From positions 1 to 29,752 of the forward strand of contig BRYA01000564.1 of NCBI GenBank assembly GCA_030267965.1: DNA of 29,752 nucleotides, written 5' to 3'. The stretch's first letter is position 1. Each line of letters opens with the position of its first letter. Under the pieces are notes generated by a model. It was not told the origin of the DNA. It did no database searches and saw only the letters and a list, made by a program, of their open reading frames with translations. The position numbers were made by a program, and so were the translations under genes. This stretch comes from Triparma columacea (Eukaryota; Sar; Bolidophyceae; Parmales; Triparmaceae). Positions 19,918 through 29,358 of the stretch are shown in pieces.

Positions 19918-20720
19918 TAAGCCCTAGCCGGACTTCTGGCCTCACAATTTTGTGCTGTTAGAACCCCATCATGGTTCTACCCTCGTGCGCTTAAGTGTAT
20001 AAGTTGGTACTTTTTGGGCTTGCTGATTTCCTTTGTTTTCTCATTTCATCTGTCCAAGTCACCATGAAAATGAATGAAACCCCCCACGATCCACGGCTTG
20101 TGTTCCCATTATTCATTTTTGGCCTCCTTTTCAATGTGCCTTGTTGTTGAACATCGTGAGATGGCCGTGTCTGTCTTTGGTTGATGAGAGGAGGTCGGTG
20201 TGGTTGTGGGCGGGGGGGGATGGGTGAGGCCTTGGGGCAGAGGAGAGGGCAGTAAGAGGCAAGTGGCCAAAATCCCCAATTTCTCAGCAATTTCTGCATT
20301 TTTTTCTTTGGTCATAACATTTCTTCTAAGAAAGGTGCGTAACGTTGAGTGATGATTGATCGATGCGCGGCTCTACGAGAGCGAAAGCGGTTGGTTCCCT
20401 GTTTGACCAATTATTGTGTCCCGAACCAGTTTTTTGAAGCCCATGCCCTCCCCCCGACTGCATTTCTTTTCAACATGGTCAAATTTTGAGCTATTCTTTA
20501 TATTCATCGTCGTTTAATCGTGTTCATCGTTTTCACACTTACTAGAAAAAACGAAATCTACCTTTTGGTATACCTCATTGTCTTCAAAAGATCCAATAAG
20601 ACCTCAAAACCCAGACACACCCGAGACATTTTCTGTAATCAAACACTCACCTCAAGCATACGTCTCCCCCATTCTCCCCCCCACAATTCCCCTCCCCTCC
20701 CTCCCCACCTTTAGAACTCA

Positions 20721-22200
20721 ATGGATAAGTTTCCTAATTCAGCCGATTCCATCACGATTGCCCTGACAGGACACAGCAGCGACAACGACGACAACTCCCC
20801 CCCCCTCTCCACCAAAAAGGAGGTTTCCAAGGCTGTGAAGAGGAAGGCCGCCGAAGTCGATAGTGATGAGGAGTTCGAGTTCGGGGAGGAGGAGGCGGGT
20901 AACAGGGGGGGAGGTAAGAGAAGGGTTTTGGAGGAGAGTGACGAAGAGGAGGAGGAGGAGATGAAGGTTGAGGAGGAGAAAAGGGTTGAGAAAGGGAAGA
21001 GTAAGATTCAGCTTATGAAGGAGAAGAAGGATGTGGAGAAGGAGGAGGAGGGGAACAAGCTTTTCTCCATCTTTACCTCAAAGAAGGTCTCCTCCTCCAC
21101 CACCATGTCGACGTCGTCGTCGGCGCTCCCTTCCAATGTGGCCTCGTCCTCCCCCGCCCTCTCAATCCCCCACGCCGGCTTCGCCAACGGGGCCATGCAG
21201 CCCTGCTGGTGCGACAACAAGGGGTGCGATGGGAATGTCAAGAGGTGGCCCTGCAATGGCACGTGCTGCAAGGGGACAGGGACGCTTCATTCCTGCAAGG
21301 AAATGAAGTGGACGAAGAAGTCGGGGAAGGTGCAGGCATACAAGAGTTGCAAGACCAAGCGCGCCGGGAACGCCGTCACCAACGCCAGATGGAACCCCAT
21401 AAACAGCCCCATCTACGCCCCCCTCAACAACAAACAAAGACACGCCGCGGAAAGGTAAGCGAAACATTCGGGACCGACCTTCTGCGCCTCTCTGCAACCT
21501 TTCGCGCCCCTCCTCCCTCGCTCCCGTCCCGTCCCGTCGAAAGGTCGTCGAGTCGTTCGCTAACACTTCTCTCACTTGCTCGCTCGCATCTTTCTCTCTT
21601 TTCGACAGGAAGAAGAGGCAGGCGGCGCAGAACGTCGAGGAGACCTTGAGGTTGGCGTCGTCCTCCTCCATCCCCATCTACACCATCTCCCAGCTCAAGG
21701 ACCACGTCCGCACCTTCCTCAACAGCCCGACCTTCGTCGCCCTCTCCCTCTGCGTCACGTTCGGCTACTTCTACACGGCGTTCGCCCACCGTCAGGAGGA
21801 GGAGAGGAAGACGTGGGCCATCACGACGAAGTCCCGCACGCCTCCTCTCCAGATGGTGGACTCCTCGTCGTCGTCGGCGAAGCCCACGTTCATCGACCTC
21901 GACCTCGACCACTTCAACCACGTCAACCTCCAGTGCCTGGACGTCTTTGGGTGCGGTTCCGACAACCTCGAGGGGTTCAGGCATTCAGCGGTGGGCAAGG
22001 TCGAGGCGGCATGCCACATCGCGGCCTGGGATAAGCCCTGGAGGGCGTGGCAGAAAGTCGGGGGAGACAACACGGGCGGGTCAAAAGACAAGGGTCGCCG
22101 TGTGGTGCGCTTCGCGTATTCCACTGCTCCCCTTGGCGCCGACTTCAAGTGGAACGTGGACAGGGAGGCCAAGTGTGCTCAGAAGTGGGAGGACCTTTGA
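20721..22200 (+). CDS. Unrecognised acidic protein with Cys-rich (probably zinc-binding) cluster
   Basis: Two exons, 20721-21454 and 21609-22200, are joined by a phase-2 GTAAGC..ACAG intron and give 441 aa. I do not recognise the family. The N-terminal 140 residues are acidic and basic by turns (DSDEEFEFGEEE, SDEEEEEEMK, KEKKDVEKEEE), as in nuclear scaffold-type proteins. Around residues 160-215 lies PCWCDNKGCDGN..WPCNGTCCKGTGTLHSCKEMKW, then YKSCKTK: about nine cysteines and a histidine in some 50 residues, suggesting a zinc cluster. Exon 2 has RKKRQAAQN, then a moderately hydrophobic FVALSLCVTFGYFYTAF that might be a membrane segment, then a Cys-containing tail (CLDVFGCG, ACHIAAWDKPW). The C-terminal exon has steady coding character and no stops. 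Confidence 0.7.
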
Positions 22201-22838
22201 GACGTGGGCATCACAGGAGGGGGGGTGGGAGTGGTTTGAACTGTAATAGTTCATTATGTTTGTTCTTTTAAATAATTGTCTACATATTACATGGCCTTCA
22301 TTCATCTCCACTCGGGCTTGCTCGACGTTGTAATTTCCGAAGTTCTGTCGACTTTAGTGAGGGCCATCGACCTTGCAATTCTCTTGATGTAACCGGGGCA
22401 TTCCGACGTCTGTGGGACGAAGGTGCAATTTTCGGGTTACCTCCCTCTCCCGTCGTCGCCGTCGCCGTCGCCAGTCAAAGTGCTTGAAATATACACAGAT
22501 CAGTACTATTCGAGCAGATTGACATTTTCTGCATCTGCAATCGCCGTTGGAATAATGCTCAGTGCCGCGTGTGTGTCTACGTTGTTCAGATTATTCAGTG
22601 ACAAGTTATTGGGTGTAGAAGATGTTGGTGAGTATTGGGTTGAGAAGCAAGGACGACATCACCAGCGATATACATGGAGGCAAGAGAAGTGGTACCTGCA
22701 TATGTGGAGGCAAGGGAAGCGGAATTTGCATAGATGGAGATAAGAGAAGCTGTACCTCAAACCCCCCCCTCGTTGCTTCGCTCTTCCTCGCTCGCAGAAT
22801 TGAATAGACCAGATTCATTTGTTTGAGTGTAACAAACA
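22201..22838. other. Convergent intergenic region with a 30-nt tandem repeat
   Basis: This 638-bp stretch separates the stop codons of the Cys-cluster gene and the SRR1-like gene. It contains a short gtcgcc repeat near 22450 and a three-copy 30-nt tandem repeat at about 22672-22761. No gene of normal length is supportable. Confidence 0.4.
22672..22761 (+). repeat. Three imperfect 30-nt repeats encoding a Cys/Gly/Lys decapeptide motif
   Basis: Units of 30 nt begin at 22672, 22702 and 22732, with the core tggaggcaagrgaagyggwa. In the plus frame they read HGGKRSGTC, CGGKGSGIC, DGDKRSC. That resembles a decayed copy of the tandem HGxxRSxCxxCGG repeats found in many algal and protist proteins (established only as a pattern I recall; the link is inference). 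There is no ATG-led gene of reasonable length around it, so a pseudogene fragment is the likeliest reading. Confidence 0.4.
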
Positions 22839-23621
22839 TCATGTGTTTTGAATTTCTCCTCCTCCTTTCCCTACCTCCTCTGCCTCCACAATCATTATTG
22901 ATGTGAAGCTGAACGCCTCCCCCACCTCCTCCATAACCTTATTTCCCAGTGGCACCTCCCTCCAATGTCGCTCGCTCAGCAAAACCCCGAAGTCCCCCCC
23001 TCTATCGATCTGGTCCACATACTGAGTGAAGCTGTTTCCTATTATGACCACTCTGCTCTCCTTGTTATTCTCCAAAACTAGCTTGTACAGTTCCCTTGGG
23101 CAGTGAGGCATGAACCATACACCGTTAGAGCTCGTCCAGTCTCCACGGCACCCCTTCTCGTTTTTGGGGTAATGGGGAACGTGCCAGCCGTGGTGGGATA
23201 GGTAAGAAAGGTCGCGGGCCGTGTGAGCAGGATCGTAAATGACCTTGTTGGCAGGTTTCAATACATCAGCGAGGTAGGAAGCGAGTCTAAATTGGTAACT
23301 CGTAGACGAAGAGGATTTACACGTAGATGGAGACCCTATCCCTAGCACTACAAGGTCCGTGGCGTTCTTCAACTCTTCAAGGGAGAGGGGTGGGAGGAGA
23401 GCTTCGGTGACCTCAACCCAGGAAGCATTAGGATTAAGTTTTCCGTCGAGATCCGCGATCTCGCCGTCTGTTATCTCTACAGATTCGACCGAAGGGGGGT
23501 CCAATATAAGTTCGGACGACGTCTGGGTAGATTTCTTGACCTTTTGCGGGACCCTTCGTTTTCCTTTTTTCTTATTCTTGCCTTTCTTTGATCCTACGGT
23601 GACCCATTCAGAATCTGCCAT
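22839..23621 (-). CDS. SRR1-like protein (SENSITIVITY TO RED LIGHT REDUCED 1 family)
   Basis: A single exon of 260 aa starts at ATG 23621. The basic start VGSKKGKNKKKGKRR resembles a nuclear localisation signal. The SRR1 domain follows: LVVLGIGSPSTC, YQFRLASYLADVL, VIYDPAHTARDLSYL, VWFMPHCPRELYKLVL and VVIIGNSFTQYVD are the family's consecutive conserved blocks. In Arabidopsis SRR1 acts in phytochrome B signalling and the circadian clock; the yeast and animal relatives are linked to heme metabolism or clock regulation, and no enzymatic reaction is agreed. The length is near that of other members. It is transcribed toward the 22201-22838 spacer. Confidence 0.88.
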   Translation of the reverse strand: MADSEWVTVGSKKGKNKKKGKRRVPQKVKKSTQTSSELILDPPSVESVEITDGEIADLDGKLNPNASWVEVTEALLPPLSLEELKNATDLVVLGIGSPSTCKSSSSTSYQFRLASYLADVLKPANKVIYDPAHTARDLSYLSHHGWHVPHYPKNEKGCRGDWTSSNGVWFMPHCPRELYKLVLENNKESRVVIIGNSFTQYVDQIDRGGDFGVLLSERHWREVPLGNKVMEEVGEAFSFTSIMIVEAEEVGKGGGEIQNT

Positions 23622-23928
23622 TCCAAACAGTATCAGTGGTACTGTTACCTCTACTTTGAGGTTGCTTAGAAAATCTTAAGAAATTTTATATTTGTGGCAA
23701 TTCTGGTCTGGTCTGATATCTTCCTGAGTCGTTTCTGAAACAGACGGGACCTGCGCGCCCACCTTCACTACCTCAAGTAGCTTCTTCTCACGAAACCCCA
23801 AGTTTTCTGACGACAACCGGCGTTCTTCATTAACTTAAACACTGGTGTAAAAAGCGGTCCATTACGTATCCACTGCCCCCCATGTCACCGCTGCAACTAA
23901 CACTGCACGCCACTATGCCACAATTCAC
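23622..23928. promoter_or_regulatory. Spacer holding the SRR1-like promoter and Rab 3' end
   Basis: This 307-bp stretch lies between two minus-strand genes. It contains the 3' UTR of the Rab gene at its right end and the 5' flank of the SRR1-like gene at its left. I see no coding sequence, tRNA or clear promoter motif. Confidence 0.35.
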
Positions 23929-24994
23929 CTAACAGCACCCCTTCGCCTCCTCCCCCTTCCCCCCCTGGGTGGCCTTCAAGTCGATAACATCCGCCTCCGC
24001 CACACCCCTCTTCACGCCACTTCGCTGATCTGAGATCGCCTTTAAGTGAACCGAGTTTAGCAGCGTCTCGAAGGCTGTAGAAACGGCGGTGCCGGTCAGG
24101 GCGGACGTTTCAATGTATTCCATGCTGTTGGTCGCTGCGAAGGCCTTGGCCTGCTTCTGAATGTCGGTGTCAGAGGCGATGTCGCATTTGTTCCCAATTA
24201 AGACCTTGACCAGATCGTCATCGTCGGCGTTATCCCTCATTTGACTTGACCACCTCGTCTGCAAGCTATGTAGGGTGGCAATATTAGTGAGATCGAAAAC
24301 CATCAGCACCCCCTTGGCCTTTCGAAAATACGTTGGTAGGAGGACGCGTGCGAATCTGTCGTGGGGGAGAGATGGGGAGAGGGACAGTTGTTGTCAGTTA
24401 TGGGTTGTTAATCTCAGAGAAAGTCTCGTTTCTCGTCTCTAAAAGCGATCTGTGCACAACCACCTACCTCTCCTGACCAGCTGTATCCCAAATCTGCGCC
24501 TTGACTGTCCCAACACTCGTGTTGATGAGCTGAGTGTCAAACTCAATCCCCATTGTTGCAGGCACATCAGTGTTCAACACCGCGTTCGGATTTGTCAAGC
24601 GGCACACAAGGCAGGTCTTCCCGACACCACTGCGTACGTAAGATTCGGATTAGGGTGTGGAGGCATTTATGGTGAGAAAACAAGAGAGAGACGGGAGGAC
24701 AACTGAATTTACTGTTTTTGTCTGCATTTTGGGTGTCGAAGCGAGACAGCGTGCAATTAAGGCAACTAATTCTTAGTATCTATCCAATTACGTCCCTAAA
24801 TTCACAAGATGTCCCCAACAGGGGACAAATCTGCCAAAACAAAATCCAATGCACCTTAAAACGAGTCAAACGAAGGACACAATAATTCCGTGCCTACTAG
24901 CGCACGGCCCAAACTTTTCATCACTTCCTAGCCTCCCTCAAACGTACCTATCCCCCAGCATGACAATTTTGTAGAGCGGAGTCTTAGACCGCAT
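23929..24994 (-). CDS. Rab-family small GTPase
   Basis: Exons 24994-24948, 24629-24468 and 24355-23929 splice at phase-2 GT..AG introns to 211 aa. G1 is split between exons: GDS/GVGKT (residues 14-21). Then come VPATMGIEFDTQ (switch I, with the Thr), KAQIWDTAGQERF (G3), LIGNKCD (G4) and ETSAL (G5). The protein ends in EEAKGCC, a double-geranylgeranylation site, so it should cycle between membranes and GDI. The KAQIWDTAGQER block resembles Rab11, but the switch II-following segment (ARVLLPTYFRKAKGVLMVFDLTN) is divergent, so no subfamily is assigned. It would regulate vesicle traffic. The start is the first ATG before LYKIVMLGD. It is divergent from the dioxygenase gene. Confidence 0.92.
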
Positions 24995-25087
24995 CGATTT
25001 TAGAAAATATTCGTTGAGAGGTTGTGGACCCAGCTCAAAAAACAGAAGCAAGAGCGAAGGGGGGGGGCAAAACTTTCCCAGCCCAAA
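24995..25087. promoter_or_regulatory. 93-bp bidirectional promoter between Rab and dioxygenase genes
   Basis: The start codons of the two divergent genes are 93 bp apart, so both core promoters and 5' UTRs must be within or next to this stretch. It contains a G-rich run (gaaggggggggg) and the AT-rich tagaaaatattcg near the Rab start. No TATA box is evident. Confidence 0.45.
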
Positions 25088-26745
25088 ATGGGCAACTCTC
25101 TCGGCAGTATCACCCCCATTTACCCCAATCGTAGTCTCCATAATGACCAATCCAAGACGCGCGCCTCCAATAAATCCCAAAAGAGTACCCAGAGGCCTCC
25201 AAAATCTGTCAAAGTCCCGAGTTTCCCACCGACAGGTCGTGATGATCTCTTCTCCCCGACCCCTACAGCCTCGCGTCGCATGACGGGCTTGAATGCGATG
25301 GGTTCTCACAAGAATATTGTGACCCCTCCTGACTCGGACCCTCCCCCGCCCCCCTTCATTCGCACAAGCTCCTCAGCGTTTTCGCCTTTGCGAAAGAAGA
25401 CCAGACCTAGCATGTCAATGCTTCCCTCTTCTCCCACCCTTTCCGGCGGTGCGCCATCGATGCGAACCTCGTGGTCGCCCCTCAGAATGGTCAAATCGAG
25501 GAAGGCCAAGAAGGGGAAGAGGTTGGACAAGGATAATGAGGGGAAGGATGTAATCGTGGAGGAGCCAGTCAAGGTCGCTGCCACCGGTCCATCTATCTCG
25601 CCTCCAGAGTCGCCCAGCTCCTCGCTTTCCATTGATTCGAACTCGACCTCGATCTCCTCTTTCTCGCCGATGCCTGTCGGGATTCTGACGTCCAACCTCC
25701 CTGCCCCTTCGATGCCTCCTCTACTACCCTCCAACCTCCCACCTCTCCCCAACTGCCCCATGGATCCCGACGGCGAGATGACCGGCTTTGTCGAGATCAC
25801 GATCCCCGCGATCGCTGGTGGCCCCACCATCTCCCCCGCCTCGATGCGAATGATCGGAAATACCAAGATCTTCGAGGTCGACGCGTCGGTGGGCTGCTTC
25901 GTCTTCCAGGCCCTGACGCCCGATGAGTGCGACGCTCTCATTAGAATCGCAGAGGACCACGCCCAGAAGGCCGAGCAAGCCGACAAACCCATGGCGATCA
26001 AGGGGTGGAGGAAGCTCTATACCTACACTAGCATGGACCTTCCCGTCCAGGATATCCGCTCGAGCATGTGCAACGGCCCCGACCTCAAGTCGTGGCTGAT
26101 GGAGAAGATCTGTAAGGTTGCCGGGGCGTACTATGGCTGCCATCCCAACGTACTCAAGCCGAGGACGTGGAAGGAGCCCCACTTTCTCAAATACACGACT
26201 GACTGCGAGACCCCTCACTGCGGCGTCGAGATGCACTACGACGGGTGCAACCTTTCCTACAGCGTGATGCTGTCCCGCATTAGTGAATACACGGGAGGTG
26301 GGACGTACATCAGGTGCTTAAAGAAGGTGAGTGGAGTGTGGCGAGGCGAGGCGAGTGTCCACGAGGAGATGAGGCGGATCATGATTTATCATACAATCCA
26401 TGTCCCTAACTTCGTCTCTCTCTCTGACCCCGGATTCCACGCAGACCATCAAGCTGTCGCAGGTGAGAACAAAGCGCTGGGCATCAGGAGCAGTTTTGAC
26501 GGGGCTGAGAATCCCACAAAAAATTGTGTCACAAATTACTGACAACCCACCAACACGATTATCCCCAGGGCCAGGTCCTCATCCACCCCGGAGAGCTCTT
26601 CCACAAAGGCGTTGACATCACGGACGGAACCCGTTACCTCGTCGTCTGCTTCGTCGACGGTTTCGACCCCGGAATCCCCGACCCATCATCTGCGAAAGGA
26701 GCCCACGACGCCTTCGAGGGAAACACTGTTCGATACTTTGACTAG
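25088..26745 (+). CDS. 2-oxoglutarate/Fe(II)-dependent dioxygenase (prolyl 4-hydroxylase-like) with N-myristoylation-like start
   Basis: Exons 25088-26326, 26445-26462 (18 nt) and 26569-26745 join in phase 0 to 477 aa. ATG 25088 gives MGNSLGS, a plausible N-myristoylation signal. Residues 10 to about 230 are Ser/Pro-rich and probably disordered. The C-terminal half has the P4Hc double-stranded beta-helix: DASVGCFVFQALTPDECDALI, WRKLYTY, then MHYDGCNLSYSVMLS with the iron ligands His383 and Asp385, GGGTYI, and in the last exon GQVLIHPGELFHKG with the distal ligand His431 and DGTRYLVVCFV with Arg441 as likely 2-oxoglutarate anchor. All key residues are present, so activity is expected; the substrate is unknown. 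The tiny exon TIKLSQ sits on the strand before GQVLIHP. An AATAAA at 26836-26841 is a candidate polyadenylation signal. Membrane anchoring is inference. Confidence 0.85.
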
Positions 26746-27279
26746 ATAAGCTACACACCTGAGCATTCATAGATTTATATTCACGAGAAACCCCACATAC
26801 AGCGTCGCGAATAGCCACTCGCGCAAACCCTTCATAATAAAATGTTTCATTTACAATAGAACTTAATTTTGCTATTTTTTTCAGGACTGGTACGTTCGGT
26901 CGAAAACATCGGCCGTTGTATGACCAGTCAGAAGCTAACACACGTCGACTCCAAGATCTTAATTTTACGCCAGGAAAAGGACCGGGACCCGCCCCGAAAA
27001 CCAATAAAGCTTGGAAAATTTTACCAACAACCCGCAGACCGTTGTTTTTGGTTGTGTCTCGGGAAAAAAAGAAGCACCTTCTCAGCATTTTCAGTTTTCG
27101 TGCCTTAACTCGTACAACGCCACCATAACATCCTCTAGATAACTCGGAGCCACTCTTTGAACCCTCCAATTTCCCCCGGACCCTCCCCAACAACTCCACC
27201 CCCCTTCCCAACAGTCACCGAGCGATTCCCAACCTAAATAGAAATAACCCTCCCAAACCCCCAAAAAGTCCGAATAAGC
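26746..27279. other. Intergenic region between dioxygenase and PP2C genes
   Basis: This 534-bp stretch holds the 3' UTR of the dioxygenase gene with an aataaa hexamer at 26836-26841, followed by the 5' flank of the PP2C gene. The middle is AT-richer with poly-A/T runs. I see no gene. Confidence 0.4.
26836..26841 (+). terminator. Candidate AATAAA polyadenylation signal
   Basis: A canonical aataaa lies 91 nt after the stop codon of the dioxygenase gene, followed by a T-rich stretch (tttgctattttttt-like). The position fits a 3' UTR of usual length, but hexamer use in this organism is not known. Confidence 0.35.
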
Positions 27280-27798
27280 ATGTATGATGGTTATAACTCT
27301 ACTCGTAATGGTATGGTTTCTAATATGAGTCCTTATGAAAAGCAGCAAAAGCGGCAGAGGCACCGCCAGAGGCAGAGGCAGCGGTAAGATGACTTGGGAA
27401 ATGAAATTTGAGCTCCAATCCTAGTACTCACCCCTTCCGATCGATCGAATCCGTTCCCCCGTCCCATCTTCTTTCCTATCAAACCCTCCCCTAACCCCCA
27501 GACGCGGAGTGTTTGCAATGGAGCAGATGGAAGGGAAGAAGAAGAGCAATGTGACTTCGTCTGGGTACGGTTACTCTTCGAATTACGGTAGCAGCGACTC
27601 CTCGCGCGATACATCGTCCTCGGGTTATGGGAAAACTTCCCTTCCCGTCGTCAACCACCACCACAACAGCGGGGAGCCTGGAGGTTCCTTTGGGTCGACC
27701 TCCATGCTTTCAAGGAGGAACCAGCACCTTCGGAGCACTGGACAGCATATGCCCAATAGTCACCAGCAGATGATGCAGCACCAGCAGCAAATGCTGCG

Positions 27799-27833
<35 letters not shown>

Positions 27834-29230
27834 TCCAGCAGCAGCAGCACCAACTCCAGCAGCAGCAGAGGCAGCAGCAGCAGCAGCAGCAGCAGAGGCA
27901 GCAGCAGAGGCAGCAGCAGCAGCAGCAGCAGCAGCAGTCCATCCTCCAGCGCGCAATGAGCCGGGGTAGAACCGGCGGCGGTCAGGTTAGTGCTGACCAT
28001 TCTGGCGGTGTCAGGCAGCAGTTTGGGAAGACCCAGAGGAACCGGAAGGGGCAGCAGAGACTCCCTCAGATCGGGGACTCGGGGAGCGCGGGGGGGGGAG
28101 GGGGGGGGTCAGTGAAGACTGTTAAGAGGAGTAGGCAACTAGCCCCTGGGCAGGTGAGGTTGAGGGCCCACGGCAGCGTGTGGAGCAATGGCGAACGACC
28201 AAGTTGGGAACTGGAGTGCGACACATTCCTTTCCCTACTCTCATACCTTGTCGTTTCCCTACTCTCGTAATTGACTAACTCTTTCTGCCATTGCTTCGCT
28301 CCTCCCCAGGTTTCGGCCGCCAACGCTCCCATTGAGTTCACTCAGCAGGGTGGCCCCAGTAGCGCATCCTGCGGTGTTTGTAGCATCAAGGGCCACAAGC
28401 CCGGCAACCCCAACTGGACAAACCAGGACAACTACGCCATCGAGGAGTGCGTCGGCGGCGATCCCGCCACGCGCATCTACATAGTCCTGGACGGTCACGG
28501 TGAGTTTGGGCACCTGGTGTCGTCCAGGTGCCACGACAACCTCCCCAAGTACCTGATGAGCACGGAGTACAACGCGAAGAGGAGCAACGCGATGATGCAG
28601 AGCGACCTGAACAACTGCCCCATCGACGTTAAGTGCTCCGGCGCCACTTGCGTCACAGCAGTCATCAGGGACGGGAAGGTCCAATTAGGGAACTGCGGGG
28701 ACTCGAGGGGCGTCCTGGGACGGAGGAGCGGACCGCACTCGTACGTTGCGGTGCCGCTGACTCGGGACCACAAGCCTGATAGGCAGGACGAGAAGAGGAG
28801 GATCCAGGAGGCCGGGGGTCAGGTGGGGTGCAGGCAGATTGTGGTTGGACACTCGGCCAACGGACCTGTCATGCTACCCATGGGACCAGCCAGGGTTTGG
28901 TACACGAACAGGGGCGAGACCATGGGCCTAGCCATGTCCAGGTCACTGGGGGACTCCATAGTCCACACCGTCGGTGTGAGCGCGGAGCCCGAGATCACTG
29001 ACCACGATATATCCGAGGAGGACGAGTTCCTTATCATGGGTACTGACGGGGTTTGGGACGTTATAGATAACAACCAGGCGGTCGAGATCGTGCAGAACCA
29101 CATCAAGAGATCGGGACCTGGGTGGGACGCGGCGGAGGCGGCGACGATCATTGCGAGGAGCGCGAGGAGGAGGTGGAGCCAACTTAGCAGCATGATCGAC
29201 GATATTACTGCCCTTGTCATCAAGTTATGA
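27280..29230 (+). CDS. PP2C-family Ser/Thr protein phosphatase with polyglutamine N-terminus
   Basis: Exons 27280-27383, 27502-28153 and 28310-29230 splice in phase to 558 aa. The first 250 residues are low-complexity: a basic QR-rich start (RQRHRQRQRQ), Ser/Tyr/Gly-rich repeats, then a long Gln run, then a basic GGGG-SVKTVKRSR stretch. The catalytic domain in exon 3 has NQDNY (Asp292), LDGHGE (Asp313), GATCVTAVI, LGNCGDSRGVL, LTRDHKPD, MSRSLGD, LIMGTDGVWDV and DDITALVIKL, so all metal-binding aspartates of the PPM/PP2C fold are present. It should be an Mn/Mg-dependent phosphatase. The N-terminus may drive condensate formation or partner binding (inference). No membrane segment is seen. The start follows from ATG plus phase agreement at two introns. 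Confidence 0.9.
27763..27937 (+). repeat. CAG/CAA trinucleotide tract encoding polyglutamine
   Basis: Mostly cag with interspersed caa, cac, ctc and agg codons, in the PP2C reading frame. It encodes a Gln tract with scattered Leu, His and Arg interruptions. Pure cag blocks near 27870-27890 and 27910-27937 would be expected to vary in length between strains. Confidence 0.9.
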
Positions 29231-29358
29231 AAGGGAAGGCAAGATTTTGTAGGGGGGGGGGGGGGGGGGACTGTGTAATGAAATTGTGATTTTAAATTTC
29301 CCTGAAATATTTGTCCATTTGTTTTTCTTGTTGAGTGTCTTAATTTTCTCCCCCCCCC
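29231..29358. other. Convergent spacer with 18-G homopolymer
   Basis: The short spacer between the stop codons of the PP2C gene and the minus-strand gene at the right edge contains an uninterrupted run of 18 G (29252-29269) and a poly-C run near 29351. No polyadenylation hexamer is visible. Confidence 0.4.

Larger units (their letters stand above)
18458..20720. other. 2.3-kb gene-poor, repeat-bearing intergenic region with assembly gap
   Basis: I find no supportable gene in this stretch. Open frames are short, lack homology and are interrupted by AT-rich sequence. It contains an 18-bp perfect inverted repeat, a cluster of direct and inverted repeats around the 66-N gap, and a pyrimidine-rich tract ending in ttag just before the ATG at 20721. 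That tract could be the acceptor of a 5' UTR intron of the next gene. Composition is clearly more AT-rich than the flanking genes, as expected for decayed transposon or spacer DNA. Confidence 0.5.

Noticed and set aside
19991..20315. Overlapping minus-strand ORFs near 20.0-20.3 kb
   Set aside because: Two frames compete, neither has a plausible protein, and proline-rich sequence reflects G-runs on the other strand.
21031..22034. Long alternative frames on both strands over the Cys-cluster gene
   Set aside because: GC-rich coding DNA opens these frames; only the annotated frame joins across the intron with correct phase and has balanced composition.
27651..28000. Minus-strand poly-Ala, poly-Leu and poly-Cys frames
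   Set aside because: They are the reverse reading of the CAG tract of the PP2C gene.
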